Below, one piece after another: positions 34,621 to 42,922 of a DNA stretch of 64,000 bases. Made by a program: the position numbers and the translations under genes. The DNA is taken from NCBI GenBank assembly GCA_963506915.1, contig CAUORE010000006.1:3366-67365 (forward strand), in the 5' to 3' direction. The notes beneath the pieces are model-generated. The model saw only the letters and a list, made by a program, of their open reading frames with translations. It was not told where the DNA came from and made no database searches. Each line of letters begins with the position of its first letter. The stretch's first letter is position 1. Source of the DNA: JABCPE02 sp963506915. GTDB lineage: Bacteria > Bacteroidota > Bacteroidia > Flavobacteriales > Weeksellaceae.

Positions 34621-36396
34621 ATGAGCGTACTCAAATTAATTCATAATAATACTAAAACCATTGGGGATTTACCAGCTTTGTCTTTTAGGGAAAATGGAGT
34701 TTGGAAAACAAAGAACTGGAGGGAATTTGGAGAGGATTTAGCCCAAATTTCTAATGCTCTTAGCAGTCTTGGAATGGGGGCAGGAGACAGGCTAGCGATT
34801 TTTTCTGATAATTCCAAAGACTGGGTGTTGGTGGATTTTGCCAATCAGTCATTAGGAGCTGTTACAGTGCCTATTTACGCTACGAATAGTAAGGAGCAGG
34901 TGGAATTTATCCTAAGACAAACAGAGATAAAGGTAATTTTGGTAGGAGCAGAGAAGCAGCTGGAGATAGTTAGAGAAATTAAACAAAATTCTGAGTTTGC
35001 TGATTTACAGGTGATTTCTTCTGTTCAGTTGGAAAATTCTACAGAGCAGGAATATTACCTTCCTAAATGGATGGATGCTTATGATAAAGAATTCCAATAT
35101 AGAGATATAGATATAAACAGCATAGCTACAATACTTTACACCTCTGGGACGACAGGAACACCGAAGGGAGTGGTACTTACGCATAAGAATTTTTATGCTG
35201 TGATTAAAGCACATAAAGAATTTTTTAATATAGAGAACCTTCATAACAAGGTTTCTATGGCGTTTTTGCCGCTGAGCCATATTTTTGAGCGTGGATGGTC
35301 TTCTTTTGTTTTTTCAACAGGAGGTCATGTGGCGGTTTTAGACAATCCAAAAGATGTTTCGCAGGCTTTGAAAGAAGTTAAACCTTGGGCAATGTGTTCT
35401 GTTCCAAGGCTTTATGAGAAAATTTATCAAGTTTTGCTTAATAAAATAGAAGGTTCTAGCAGCCTGAAACAAGAATTTTTCCGTAGAGCGCTTAGAATAG
35501 GCGTAAAATACTCAGAAAGAGTAAGAAAAGGAGAAAAAATTCCGTTTTTATTAGGATTGAAATATAAATTTTATTCGGCTTTGGTTTTTAAGAAAATCAG
35601 AAACGAACTTGGAGGAAACCTCAGCTTTATGCCTGTGGGAGGAGCAATGCTGAAAAAAGAAATTTCAGAGTTTTTCGCTGCCATAGGAATGCCTATAATC
35701 GTAGGATATGGGTTGTCTGAGACTTGCGCTACGGTTACCGCGTATCCGAATGTGAATTTCGTTCACGGAAGTGTGGGAGTTGCCCTGCCAGGAGTTAAAA
35801 TAAAGATAGGAGAAGAAAATGAGATTTTGGTGAAGTATGATGGGGTGATGAAGGAATATTACAAAAATCTAGAGGAAACAGCGAAAGTTTTTACCACAGA
35901 TGGATATTTCCGAACAGGAGATGCTGGGCGTATCGATGAGGATGGAAATCTCTATATAGTGGATAGAATAAAGGATCTGATGAAGACTTCCAATGGGAAA
36001 TACATCGCGCCGCAGTCTATCGAAATCCCATTGCAGACGCATCCGAGCATTTCGCAAGCGCTTGTAGTAGCGGAAGGAAAACCATATGTGACTTCGTTCA
36101 TCGTTCCTAATTTTGAGGCGCTTTCTCAGGAGTTGGCTGAGTTTAAGGATTATCTAAAATTGACCCTTGCAGAAAAAATGAAACTCTTGGAAATGCCGAA
36201 TATAAAAGAGAAATTCCAAAAAATCATAGCAGAGGTGCAGAAAGGACAATCTTCCTATGAGCACATTAAAAAATTCATGCTGCTTCCAGAGGAATTTACC
36301 ATCGAAAGGGGAGAGCTTACTCCTACTTTGAAAATTAAAAGAAAAGTAGTGATGGACAAGCTTCGCCACGAAATAGAGCGAATTTATAAAGATTAG
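34621..36396 (+). CDS. Long-chain fatty acid CoA ligase (AMP-forming)
   Basis: A 591-residue ANL-superfamily enzyme. The AMP/ATP motif TILYTSGTTGTPKGVVLTH lies near residues 170-190, the acyl-binding FLPLSHIFERGWS follows, and GYGLSETCATVTAYPNVNFV and YFRTGDAGRIDEDGNLYIVD are diagnostic. The C-terminal lid ends with GELTPTLKIKRKVV, with the catalytic Lys near the end. The length and absence of a membrane helix fit cytoplasmic FadD-like proteins of Bacteroidota. It activates fatty acids for degradation or lipid synthesis. Its own promoter and terminator suggest a single-gene unit. Confidence 0.92.
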   Translation: MSVLKLIHNNTKTIGDLPALSFRENGVWKTKNWREFGEDLAQISNALSSLGMGAGDRLAIFSDNSKDWVLVDFANQSLGAVTVPIYATNSKEQVEFILRQTEIKVILVGAEKQLEIVREIKQNSEFADLQVISSVQLENSTEQEYYLPKWMDAYDKEFQYRDIDINSIATILYTSGTTGTPKGVVLTHKNFYAVIKAHKEFFNIENLHNKVSMAFLPLSHIFERGWSSFVFSTGGHVAVLDNPKDVSQALKEVKPWAMCSVPRLYEKIYQVLLNKIEGSSSLKQEFFRRALRIGVKYSERVRKGEKIPFLLGLKYKFYSALVFKKIRNELGGNLSFMPVGGAMLKKEISEFFAAIGMPIIVGYGLSETCATVTAYPNVNFVHGSVGVALPGVKIKIGEENEILVKYDGVMKEYYKNLEETAKVFTTDGYFRTGDAGRIDEDGNLYIVDRIKDLMKTSNGKYIAPQSIEIPLQTHPSISQALVVAEGKPYVTSFIVPNFEALSQELAEFKDYLKLTLAEKMKLLEMPNIKEKFQKIIAEVQKGQSSYEHIKKFMLLPEEFTIERGELTPTLKIKRKVVMDKLRHEIERIYKD

Positions 36397-36420
36397 TTTA
36401 AAATATTATTTATTATCAAG

Positions 36421-36461
36421 AAGAACTTTTGTCAGTAATGATGAAAGTTCTTTGTATTTTT
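36421..36461 (+). terminator. Probable terminator of the acyl-CoA synthetase gene
   Basis: Stem AAGAACTTT / AAAGTTCTT (36421-36429 / 36444-36452) with a 14-base loop, followed by a T-rich stretch TTGTATTTTTA. Confidence 0.55.
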
Positions 36462-36600
36462 AGTCATGATTTTATTTTTTAAAATTGATAAATAAGACAA
36501 TTTGTCATTCTTTGCTTCGAAAATAGTAATGGTATAAATATTGACAAAATCAAAGTGTAGAAATTAAAATAATTATTAATAAAAAAGAATATAAAATATT

Positions 36601-38505
36601 ATGAGCAAAATTATAGGAATTGACTTAGGAACAACAAATTCATGTGTGGCAGTAATGGAGGGTAAAGACCCAGTAGTAATCCCAAATGCAGAAGGAAAAA
36701 GAACAACGCCTTCTATCGTAGCATTTACAGAGGATGGCGAAAGAAAAGTGGGAGACCCAGCTAAAAGACAGGCCGTAACAAACCCAAAGAAAACCGTTTA
36801 TTCTATCAAGAGATTCATAGGAACACAGTTCTCAAAAGATAAAGAGGAAATCTCAAGAGTTCCGTATGAAGTAGTAGGCGGACCAAATGACACTGTAAAA
36901 GTAAAAATAGATGATAGAGAATACACAACACAGGAAATCTCTGCAATGATTCTTCAAAAAATGAAGAAAACAGCTGAAGATTACCTTGGACAAGAGGTTT
37001 CAAGAGCGGTAATTACCGTGCCAGCTTACTTTAATGATGCACAAAGACAGGCAACTAAAGAAGCGGGAGAAATCGCAGGTCTTAAAGTAGAAAGAATCAT
37101 CAACGAACCTACGGCAGCAGCTTTGGCTTACGGATTAGACAAAGTAGGTAAAAAAGACATGAATGTAGTAGTGTTTGACTGTGGTGGTGGTACGCATGAT
37201 GTCTCTGTATTGGAGATGTATGAAGTGGATGGAAATGCTTCTTTCGAAGTGAAAGCTACGGATGGAGACACTCACCTTGGAGGAGATGACTTTGATAATG
37301 TAATCATCGACTGGATGGCAGAAGAGTTTAAAAATGAAGAAGGTGTAGATTTAAAAACTGACCCTATCGCGCTTCAAAGATTGAAAGAAGCGGCTGAAAA
37401 AGCAAAAGTAGAGCTTTCTTCTTCTACACAAACGGAAATCAACCTTCCGTACATCACAGCTACGGCTTCTGGACCAAAACACTTGGTGAAAACTTTGACA
37501 AGAGCGAAGTTTGAACAATTGGCTCACAACCTTATCGAGAGAACGATAGAACCTTGTAAATCAGCTTTGGCTAATGCAGGAATGAGCGTTTCTGATATTG
37601 ATGAAATTATCTTAGTGGGTGGTTCTACCAGAATTCCAGCAATTCAGGAAGCGGTAGAGAAATTTTTCGGAAAAGCGCCATCTAAAGGAGTAAACCCAGA
37701 TGAAGTAGTGGCTATCGGTGCGGCTATCCAAGGGGGGGTTCTTACAGGAGATGTGAAAGATGTATTGCTATTAGATGTTACACCGCTTTCTCTTGGAATC
37801 GAGACTATGGGGTCTGTATTTACAAAACTAATCGAAGCAAATACGACTATCCCTACAAGAAAATCAGAGGTGTTCTCTACAGCGGCGGACAATCAGCCAG
37901 CGGTTACCATCAGGGTAGGACAAGGTGAGAGACCAATGTTTAACGATAATAAAGAAATCGGTAGATTTGACTTGGTAGATATTCCACCAGCGCCAAGAGG
38001 TGTTCCACAGATTGAAGTAACTTTTGATATAGATGCTAACGGTATCCTTAGCGTTTCTGCAAAGGACAAAGGAACAGGAAAAGAGCAGTCTATAAAAATT
38101 CAAGCAAGTTCTGGACTTTCTGAAGCGGAAATCGAAAGAATGAAAAAAGAAGCTGAAGAAAACGCTTCTGCCGATGCGAAGAAAAAAGAAGATGCGGAAG
38201 TAATGAACAAAGCTGATGGACTGATTTTCCAAACTGAAAAACAGCTGAAAGAATTTGGAGACAAACTTTCTGCAGACAAAAAAGCCGGAATAGAAACAGC
38301 ATTAGCAGAGTTGAAAACAGCTTACGAAACTAAAAATGTAGAAGTTATCAAGCCTAAAACAGAAGCATTAGATGCAGCATGGATGGCAGCCTCTGAAGAA
38401 CTCTACAAAGCTCAAGCCGAAGCACAGCCAAATGCAGGTGCAGCAGGTGGTCAGCAGCAAGGCGGAGACAATGTCCAAGATGCAGACTTTGAAGAAGTAA
38501 AATAA
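36601..38505 (+). CDS. dnaK: Chaperone DnaK (Hsp70)
   Basis: A 634-residue Hsp70. The ATPase domain starts IGIDLGTTNSCVAVMEG and contains VVVFDCGGGTHDVSVLEM and EIILVGGSTRIPAIQEAV. The substrate-binding domain follows, with PLSLGIETMGSVFTKLI. The C-terminal tail is Gln/Gly-rich and ends in DADFEEVK. It folds and protects proteins with DnaJ and GrpE, which are not in this window. No CIRCE operator (TTAGCACTC inverted repeat) is seen in the 200 bases upstream; only a short palindrome GACAATTTGTC at 36496-36506. A strong hairpin terminator follows. Confidence 0.97.
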   Translation: MSKIIGIDLGTTNSCVAVMEGKDPVVIPNAEGKRTTPSIVAFTEDGERKVGDPAKRQAVTNPKKTVYSIKRFIGTQFSKDKEEISRVPYEVVGGPNDTVKVKIDDREYTTQEISAMILQKMKKTAEDYLGQEVSRAVITVPAYFNDAQRQATKEAGEIAGLKVERIINEPTAAALAYGLDKVGKKDMNVVVFDCGGGTHDVSVLEMYEVDGNASFEVKATDGDTHLGGDDFDNVIIDWMAEEFKNEEGVDLKTDPIALQRLKEAAEKAKVELSSSTQTEINLPYITATASGPKHLVKTLTRAKFEQLAHNLIERTIEPCKSALANAGMSVSDIDEIILVGGSTRIPAIQEAVEKFFGKAPSKGVNPDEVVAIGAAIQGGVLTGDVKDVLLLDVTPLSLGIETMGSVFTKLIEANTTIPTRKSEVFSTAADNQPAVTIRVGQGERPMFNDNKEIGRFDLVDIPPAPRGVPQIEVTFDIDANGILSVSAKDKGTGKEQSIKIQASSGLSEAEIERMKKEAEENASADAKKKEDAEVMNKADGLIFQTEKQLKEFGDKLSADKKAGIETALAELKTAYETKNVEVIKPKTEALDAAWMAASEELYKAQAEAQPNAGAAGGQQQGGDNVQDADFEEVK

Positions 38506-38510
38506 ATAGT

Positions 38511-38562
38511 TTTTTCATAGAAAATTCCTTCTTCCCAAATTTGGGAGGAAGGAATTTTTTTG
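38511..38562 (+). repeat. Hairpin repeat copy A (dnaK terminator)
   Basis: A 52-base block whose core is a long palindrome (TCCCAAATTTGGGA at the centre). The hairpin spans 38521-38558 with one T-G wobble, and is followed by a T-run, so it is also the dnaK terminator. It aligns without gaps to 41878-41929: 45 of 52 bases are identical by hand count. Confidence 0.85.
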
Positions 38563-38610
38563 TTTTTTTGGGGGAAAATGAACTCGGAAAAAACGGAGTT
38601 TTTGTGGTTT

Positions 38611-38631
38611 GGGGAGGGGGGAGCGCGGGGG
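38611..38631. other. G-rich tract upstream of mcrB
   Basis: GGGGA, then GGGGGG, then AGCGC and GGGGG: three long G-runs in an otherwise AT-rich stretch, just ahead of the putative mcrB promoter box. It could form a folded DNA structure or reflect local drift. It also separates the promoter from the dnaK terminator. Confidence 0.4.
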
Positions 38632-38640
38632 AAATTTTAG

Positions 38641-38648
38641 TATATTTG
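38641..38648 (+). promoter_or_regulatory. Promoter -7 box of mcrB
   Basis: TATATTTG, an exact TAnnTTTG match, 52 bases before the ATG at 38701. No clear -33 TTG at the usual distance, because the G-rich tract lies there. Confidence 0.5.
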
Positions 38649-38700
38649 TGGCTAATGATTTTATAGAGATGTAAATAATCAAAAATTGAAAAAAAGGATT

Positions 38701-40515
38701 ATGGAACTCAATTTGAAAAAATTCAATAAACAGCAGTTAGAAGAATATTACGGTTTTTTAGATTTAATAATCGAAAGATTTGGTCTTCAAGCAGAAGATA
38801 AAAGATTAGTTTTTAATTTAAGTAATAAAAATCAAATTGTTTTTACAATCGGGCAGAGATATATATGGAATATAGAACCTTGTGAAAATGCTAGTAAATT
38901 CTACACAATTTCTGAAGAACCAATAAGTAATAAATATTCGGATTTTGATGGAAAACCTACGGCTTTTTGGAATAAATTTAATAATATTTCGGATGTTTTA
39001 AATCAACAGCAAACTATATTTAGTGCGATAGAGAAAGAGCTTAATAGAGCCCAAAAATCTAGTTATTTCAAGCATAACAAAGAAGAATTGGAAAAAATGG
39101 CTTTTGATGCTGATTTCCGAAAAGAAGTTTTGAACCAATTAAAAAAAATAATAATCACTGATAAACTAATGAAAAACGCCGATAAAACATCAGCTGTCCC
39201 ATTGAATCAAATCCTTTTTGGTGCTCCAGGGACAGGGAAAACCTATCACACGAAGAAAATAGCTGTTGAAATCATCAACGGAAAAAAGGTGAGAACCAGA
39301 GAAGAAATTAACAAGGAGTACAAAGAGCTGATAGAAGCAGGACAAATAGTCTTTACGACTTTTCATCAGAGTTTGAGCTACGAAGATTTTATTGAGGGAA
39401 TAAAACCCGAAACCATAGATGGCAATGTGACTTACGAGGTGAAAGATGGGATTTTTAAGCAGTTGTGCAGTCGGGCAATTGAACAAAGACCAAAAAATAG
39501 CGATATTGAAATCTATGATTTTGATAAAGGCTGGAATGATTTAATAGCCGAAGCAGAACAAAATTTATTGTCAGATTCCATGCTTTTGCTTCCTGTTCTT
39601 ACACAGGATAAAGGGGTGTATGTGATAGAAATCACAGATAACGGAAATTTAAAAATAAAACCAAAAAATAGTCGATTGGATATTGATTATATCGTTTCGT
39701 ATAATCGCGCAAAGAAATTACAAGGGGTTTTCTCAGATTTGTCGGTCGTTAAAAACATTGATAAGGAGTTTCGTTCTGTGATTGGAGGTTCTAATTCTAC
39801 GGCATATTGGGCAGTTTTAAATTATATTAATAATAAGATTAAAGAAAATAATAGAATAATTCCAGATTATGAAGAACCCAAAACCCATGTCCTTATTATT
39901 GATGAAATCAATCGTGGTAATGTTTCTGCTATTTTTGGGGAACTCATCACGCTTTTAGAGGAAGACAAAAGAAAAGGAAATCCAGAGCATATCGAGGTAA
40001 AACTCCCTTACTCTGGAGATAACTTTTCTGTTCCGAATAATGTATACATCATCGGGACGATGAACACTGCTGACCGGAGCGTAGAGGCTCTGGATACCGC
40101 CCTTAGGAGAAGATTTTCCTTTGTGGAGATGCAGCCTGATCCTGACATTTTATCCAAGGTAGGAAATGTGGATTTAAAAGAGCTTTTAAAAACCATCAAC
40201 CAGCGAATAGAGATGCTGATAGACAAAGACCACCAAATCGGTCATTCGTATTTTATTGGTATTGAGGATTTAGATGGTTTGAGAAGAACTTTCAAGGATA
40301 AAATCATTCCGCTTTTGGAGGAATATTTCTACGGAGATTTTGGAAAAATAGGTTTAGTTTTGGGAGGAGCATTTATTAAACTAGCTGAAAATCAGGTAGT
40401 ATTCCCGAAAAATTTCAAGTACGAAGAAGACTTTTTAGGAGACAAAAAAATATACCATTTTACTCCTTTTGAAAACTGGGATGAGGATACCTTTGAATCT
40501 ATTTATGAGGATTAA
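38701..40515 (+). CDS. mcrB: McrB-like AAA+ GTPase of a McrBC-type restriction system
   Basis: ATG 38701 (MELNLKKFNKQQLEEYY) gives 604 residues; an upstream TTG at 38686 adds five residues and is less likely. The N-terminal 170 residues form an uncharacterised domain that in McrB would recognise modified DNA. The AAA+ motor begins with Walker A FGAPGTGKTYHTKK (residues 174-181), then Walker B HVLIIDEINRGNVSAIFGEL and the McrB signature IIGTMNTADRSVEALDTALR with RRRFSF. McrB hydrolyses GTP to translocate DNA, and McrC cleaves it. The gene is three bases upstream of mcrC. The N-terminal domain is the part that would set the target specificity and cannot be assigned here. Confidence 0.88.
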   Translation: MELNLKKFNKQQLEEYYGFLDLIIERFGLQAEDKRLVFNLSNKNQIVFTIGQRYIWNIEPCENASKFYTISEEPISNKYSDFDGKPTAFWNKFNNISDVLNQQQTIFSAIEKELNRAQKSSYFKHNKEELEKMAFDADFRKEVLNQLKKIIITDKLMKNADKTSAVPLNQILFGAPGTGKTYHTKKIAVEIINGKKVRTREEINKEYKELIEAGQIVFTTFHQSLSYEDFIEGIKPETIDGNVTYEVKDGIFKQLCSRAIEQRPKNSDIEIYDFDKGWNDLIAEAEQNLLSDSMLLLPVLTQDKGVYVIEITDNGNLKIKPKNSRLDIDYIVSYNRAKKLQGVFSDLSVVKNIDKEFRSVIGGSNSTAYWAVLNYINNKIKENNRIIPDYEEPKTHVLIIDEINRGNVSAIFGELITLLEEDKRKGNPEHIEVKLPYSGDNFSVPNNVYIIGTMNTADRSVEALDTALRRRFSFVEMQPDPDILSKVGNVDLKELLKTINQRIEMLIDKDHQIGHSYFIGIEDLDGLRRTFKDKIIPLLEEYFYGDFGKIGLVLGGAFIKLAENQVVFPKNFKYEEDFLGDKKIYHFTPFENWDEDTFESIYED

Positions 40516-40518
40516 ACC

Positions 40519-41763
40519 ATGCAGAATAAGAAGTTTATACAGGTTTTTGAGCATCAAAAATTGAAGTATGATAAATCGGGAGATTTTCAGAAATGTCATT
40601 TTGATGCGATGGTGAAGTTTAATGATCTGCATCAGAACAAATATTTTACAGTCGGTCATAATGGGATTGTTTTTAAGAACTATGTCGGAGTTGTTCAGGT
40701 CGGTGGTTTGACCATTGAGATTCTTCCGAAAGCTGATAAAAAGGCTGATGCAGATAAAAATTTGTGGCAGAGCGTACTGCTCAATATGCTGAAAGTCTGC
40801 AAGCGTATTCGGGTAGAATCCGTTTCGGAAACCCAGCTCAAAAAAAGGCATCATTCTATTTTGGATGTTTATTTTGAGTTGTATCTTACTGAAATAGAAC
40901 GACTTGTAAATAAAGGCTTGATAAAGAGATACCAAAAGAACCAATCCAATCAAAATGCACTAAAAGGAAAACTGCTTTTTGCAAAAAATATTCAGCAGAA
41001 TTTGGTGCATCGGGAGCGGTTTTATTGTGAGCATCAGGTTTATGACAGGAATCATCTGCTGCATCAGATTTTGTACAAGGGATTACAGATTCTGAAAACC
41101 TTTGTAAATGATGCTTTGAAGGATAGGCTGAACCGACTGCTTTTTGAATTTCAAGAAATTGAAAACATAGAAATAAGCGAGAAGCATTTCCGAAAAATAG
41201 TTTTTGACAGAAAAAACAGCGACTACCAAAAGGCGTTTGATATTGCTAAAATCATCATCCTGAATTATTCTCCGAGTTTGAACTACGGAAGCGAAAATTT
41301 ACTTACGCTTTTGTTTGATATGAATGCTTTGTGGGAAGAATATATTTTCCGCATTCTTCAAAAACATAAGAAGGATGAGGAGAAGGTGTCTCGCCAAGAT
41401 TCCAAGAAATTTTGGAGAAATAAATGCATACGCCCAGATATTATTTTGCAAATAGAGCAAAAAACTTTTGTCATCGATACCAAATGGAAAATCATTGAAA
41501 CCAATAACCCTTCCGATGAGGATTTGAAACAAATGTTCGTTTATAATTTGCATTGGGATGCCGAAAAAACGCTGTTGCTTTATCCTAAAACAGGACAAAC
41601 GGACAGCAGTTTTGAAGAATTTCATTACGATAACTTGGATGAGAAAAATGAGAAAAAGAAGTGTAAAACTGGTTTCGTGGATATCACTGAGGGAGGAAGC
41701 ATCAAAAGCAGCGAAAAGATAGCCGAGGAAATATATTCTAAACTAGAATTATCTGAGCAATAG
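40519..41763 (+). CDS. mcrC: McrC-like nuclease subunit of a McrBC-type restriction system
   Basis: A 414-residue McrC homologue. The N-terminal part has the McrC hallmark YVGVVQVGGLTIEILPKADK, which contacts McrB. The C-terminal PD-(D/E)xK nuclease can be read as IRPDIILQIEQKTFVIDTKW, with Asp and Asp-Lys catalytic residues in place, followed by DLKQMFVYN. It starts three bases after mcrB, so translation is likely coupled. The pair cleaves DNA carrying modified cytosines, chiefly phage DNA. No methyltransferase is adjacent, as expected for a type IV system. Confidence 0.88.
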   Translation: MQNKKFIQVFEHQKLKYDKSGDFQKCHFDAMVKFNDLHQNKYFTVGHNGIVFKNYVGVVQVGGLTIEILPKADKKADADKNLWQSVLLNMLKVCKRIRVESVSETQLKKRHHSILDVYFELYLTEIERLVNKGLIKRYQKNQSNQNALKGKLLFAKNIQQNLVHRERFYCEHQVYDRNHLLHQILYKGLQILKTFVNDALKDRLNRLLFEFQEIENIEISEKHFRKIVFDRKNSDYQKAFDIAKIIILNYSPSLNYGSENLLTLLFDMNALWEEYIFRILQKHKKDEEKVSRQDSKKFWRNKCIRPDIILQIEQKTFVIDTKWKIIETNNPSDEDLKQMFVYNLHWDAEKTLLLYPKTGQTDSSFEEFHYDNLDEKNEKKKCKTGFVDITEGGSIKSSEKIAEEIYSKLELSEQ

Positions 41764-41877
41764 CCGTAAGGGTGTCATATTCAGGCTGAAAATCTAACTT
41801 TTTTCTTGGCTTGTGTCGATTATGCCAAAAAAGCAAAATAAGGTAAAAGACAGAAAAAACATTTACACAAAATAAAG

Positions 41878-41929
41878 CTTTTCACAGAAAATACCTTCCT
41901 CCCAAATTTGGGAGGAAGGTATATTTTAG
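41878..41929 (+). repeat. Hairpin repeat copy B (mcrC terminator)
   Basis: A 52-base block nearly identical to 38511-38562. The hairpin arms at 41891-41906 / 41907-41922 pair perfectly, sharing the TCCCAAATTTGGGA centre, and are followed by ATTTTA. One paired base position differs from copy A on both arms in a way that keeps pairing. It acts as the mcrC terminator. Confidence 0.85.
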
Positions 41930-41960
41930 TTTAGAAATTTTTAAAAAAACAAATTTATAA

Positions 41961-42668
41961 TTAGAAATGGTAGGAGAGCCCTAATTGGAGATTTCCTGTA
42001 CGGAATTTAGCTCTATCCTTTTTGCCATTATGGTCTTCTTTTTCATTGTAAGGAGAAGTTATTCCCATGCTGTATCTCAGATTAACACTAAATTTCTCTG
42101 TGATGAAATATCCTCCTCCAAAATTCCATCCAAAGAAAGCGCCTTTGGTATACTCCTTAAAACTTTTTTTGTCTGGAATATTGTTGTATCCAGCTTTATC
42201 GGTGATGACCTCCTCTGATTTTATAGTAATATTCACCTCTGGACCTGTTTCTATATATACCTGAGGAATAAATTTAAATTGAAATGTAACAGGAATATTA
42301 ATGTGGCTGAGAGTCCAGTATCCCTTTACACCCTTTACATTAGTATCATCTTTATAGTTTATTTTTGTTCCAAAATGCTGATAGAGAGCATCTAGTTGAA
42401 CAGCCATTTTTTCGCTGATAGAGTAGTTTACGAAAAGTCCACCATAGAACCCTATTTTGCTTTTCAGATTTCGATAAGTTTCGTCTTTAACTGATATTTT
42501 ATTGAGTCCTCCACCAGCTTTGATACCGAAAGTGAGTGGCTGATTTTTAGAATAGCTTTTTTGGGGGCTGCTTACTCTATTAGATTTGTTACTAGCTCCT
42601 GTTTTTTTCTTTTGTGCTGCTGCCCATCCCATAGATAGACATAAAACAGCGATAATTATTTTTTTCAT
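41961..42668 (-). CDS. Outer-membrane beta-barrel protein (PorT-like)
   Basis: Starting at ATG 42668 gives 235 residues with a signal peptide (MKKIIIAVLCLSMGWAAAQ); the ORF extends to 42722 but the upstream part is not signal-like. A Ser/Lys-rich linker follows, then about eight strands (LTFGIKAGGGLNKISV, IGFYGGLFVNYSIS, NIPVTFQFKF, LQLGLSYHF). It fits the outer-membrane beta-barrel / PorT-like superfamily. A true type IX PorT is not implied. It lies on the minus strand, head-to-head with the histidine kinase gene 255 bases away. Confidence 0.78.
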   Translation of the reverse strand: MKKIIIAVLCLSMGWAAAQKKKTGASNKSNRVSSPQKSYSKNQPLTFGIKAGGGLNKISVKDETYRNLKSKIGFYGGLFVNYSISEKMAVQLDALYQHFGTKINYKDDTNVKGVKGYWTLSHINIPVTFQFKFIPQVYIETGPEVNITIKSEEVITDKAGYNNIPDKKSFKEYTKGAFFGWNFGGGYFITEKFSVNLRYSMGITSPYNEKEDHNGKKDRAKFRTGNLQLGLSYHF

Positions 42669-42922
42669 ATGGTAAAAATTAAAAGTTGTCTTTTTAAAAA
42701 CAGGCAATTTTATACAGAACAATATAAAGATTGCCTGTAAATCACATTAGTGATTTTGAAAATGATTTTAGCAATTCAAAGGTATTGTGAATAAACTAGT
42801 TACACAATCCCCCAAAAGCGTGTATTTTTATAAAATTTTATCCCCGTTTTTAGGGATTTTGTTTTTTGAATAATGCTTGGAGTAATAATTTTACTAATTT
42901 TACAATCATATAGTTTAAATAA

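Noticed and set aside
36397..36600. CIRCE heat-shock operator upstream of dnaK
   Set aside because: No TTAGCACTC / GAGTGCTAA repeat was found; only an 11-base palindrome at 36496-36506, which is too weak to call.
38511..41929. The mcrBC flanking repeats as terminal inverted repeats of a transposon
   Set aside because: The copies are in direct orientation (each itself palindromic), and there is no transposase or target-site duplication.
42836..42865. Hairpin ATCCC / GGGAT with following T-run
   Set aside because: Only five base pairs and no plus-strand gene upstream to terminate; probably chance.
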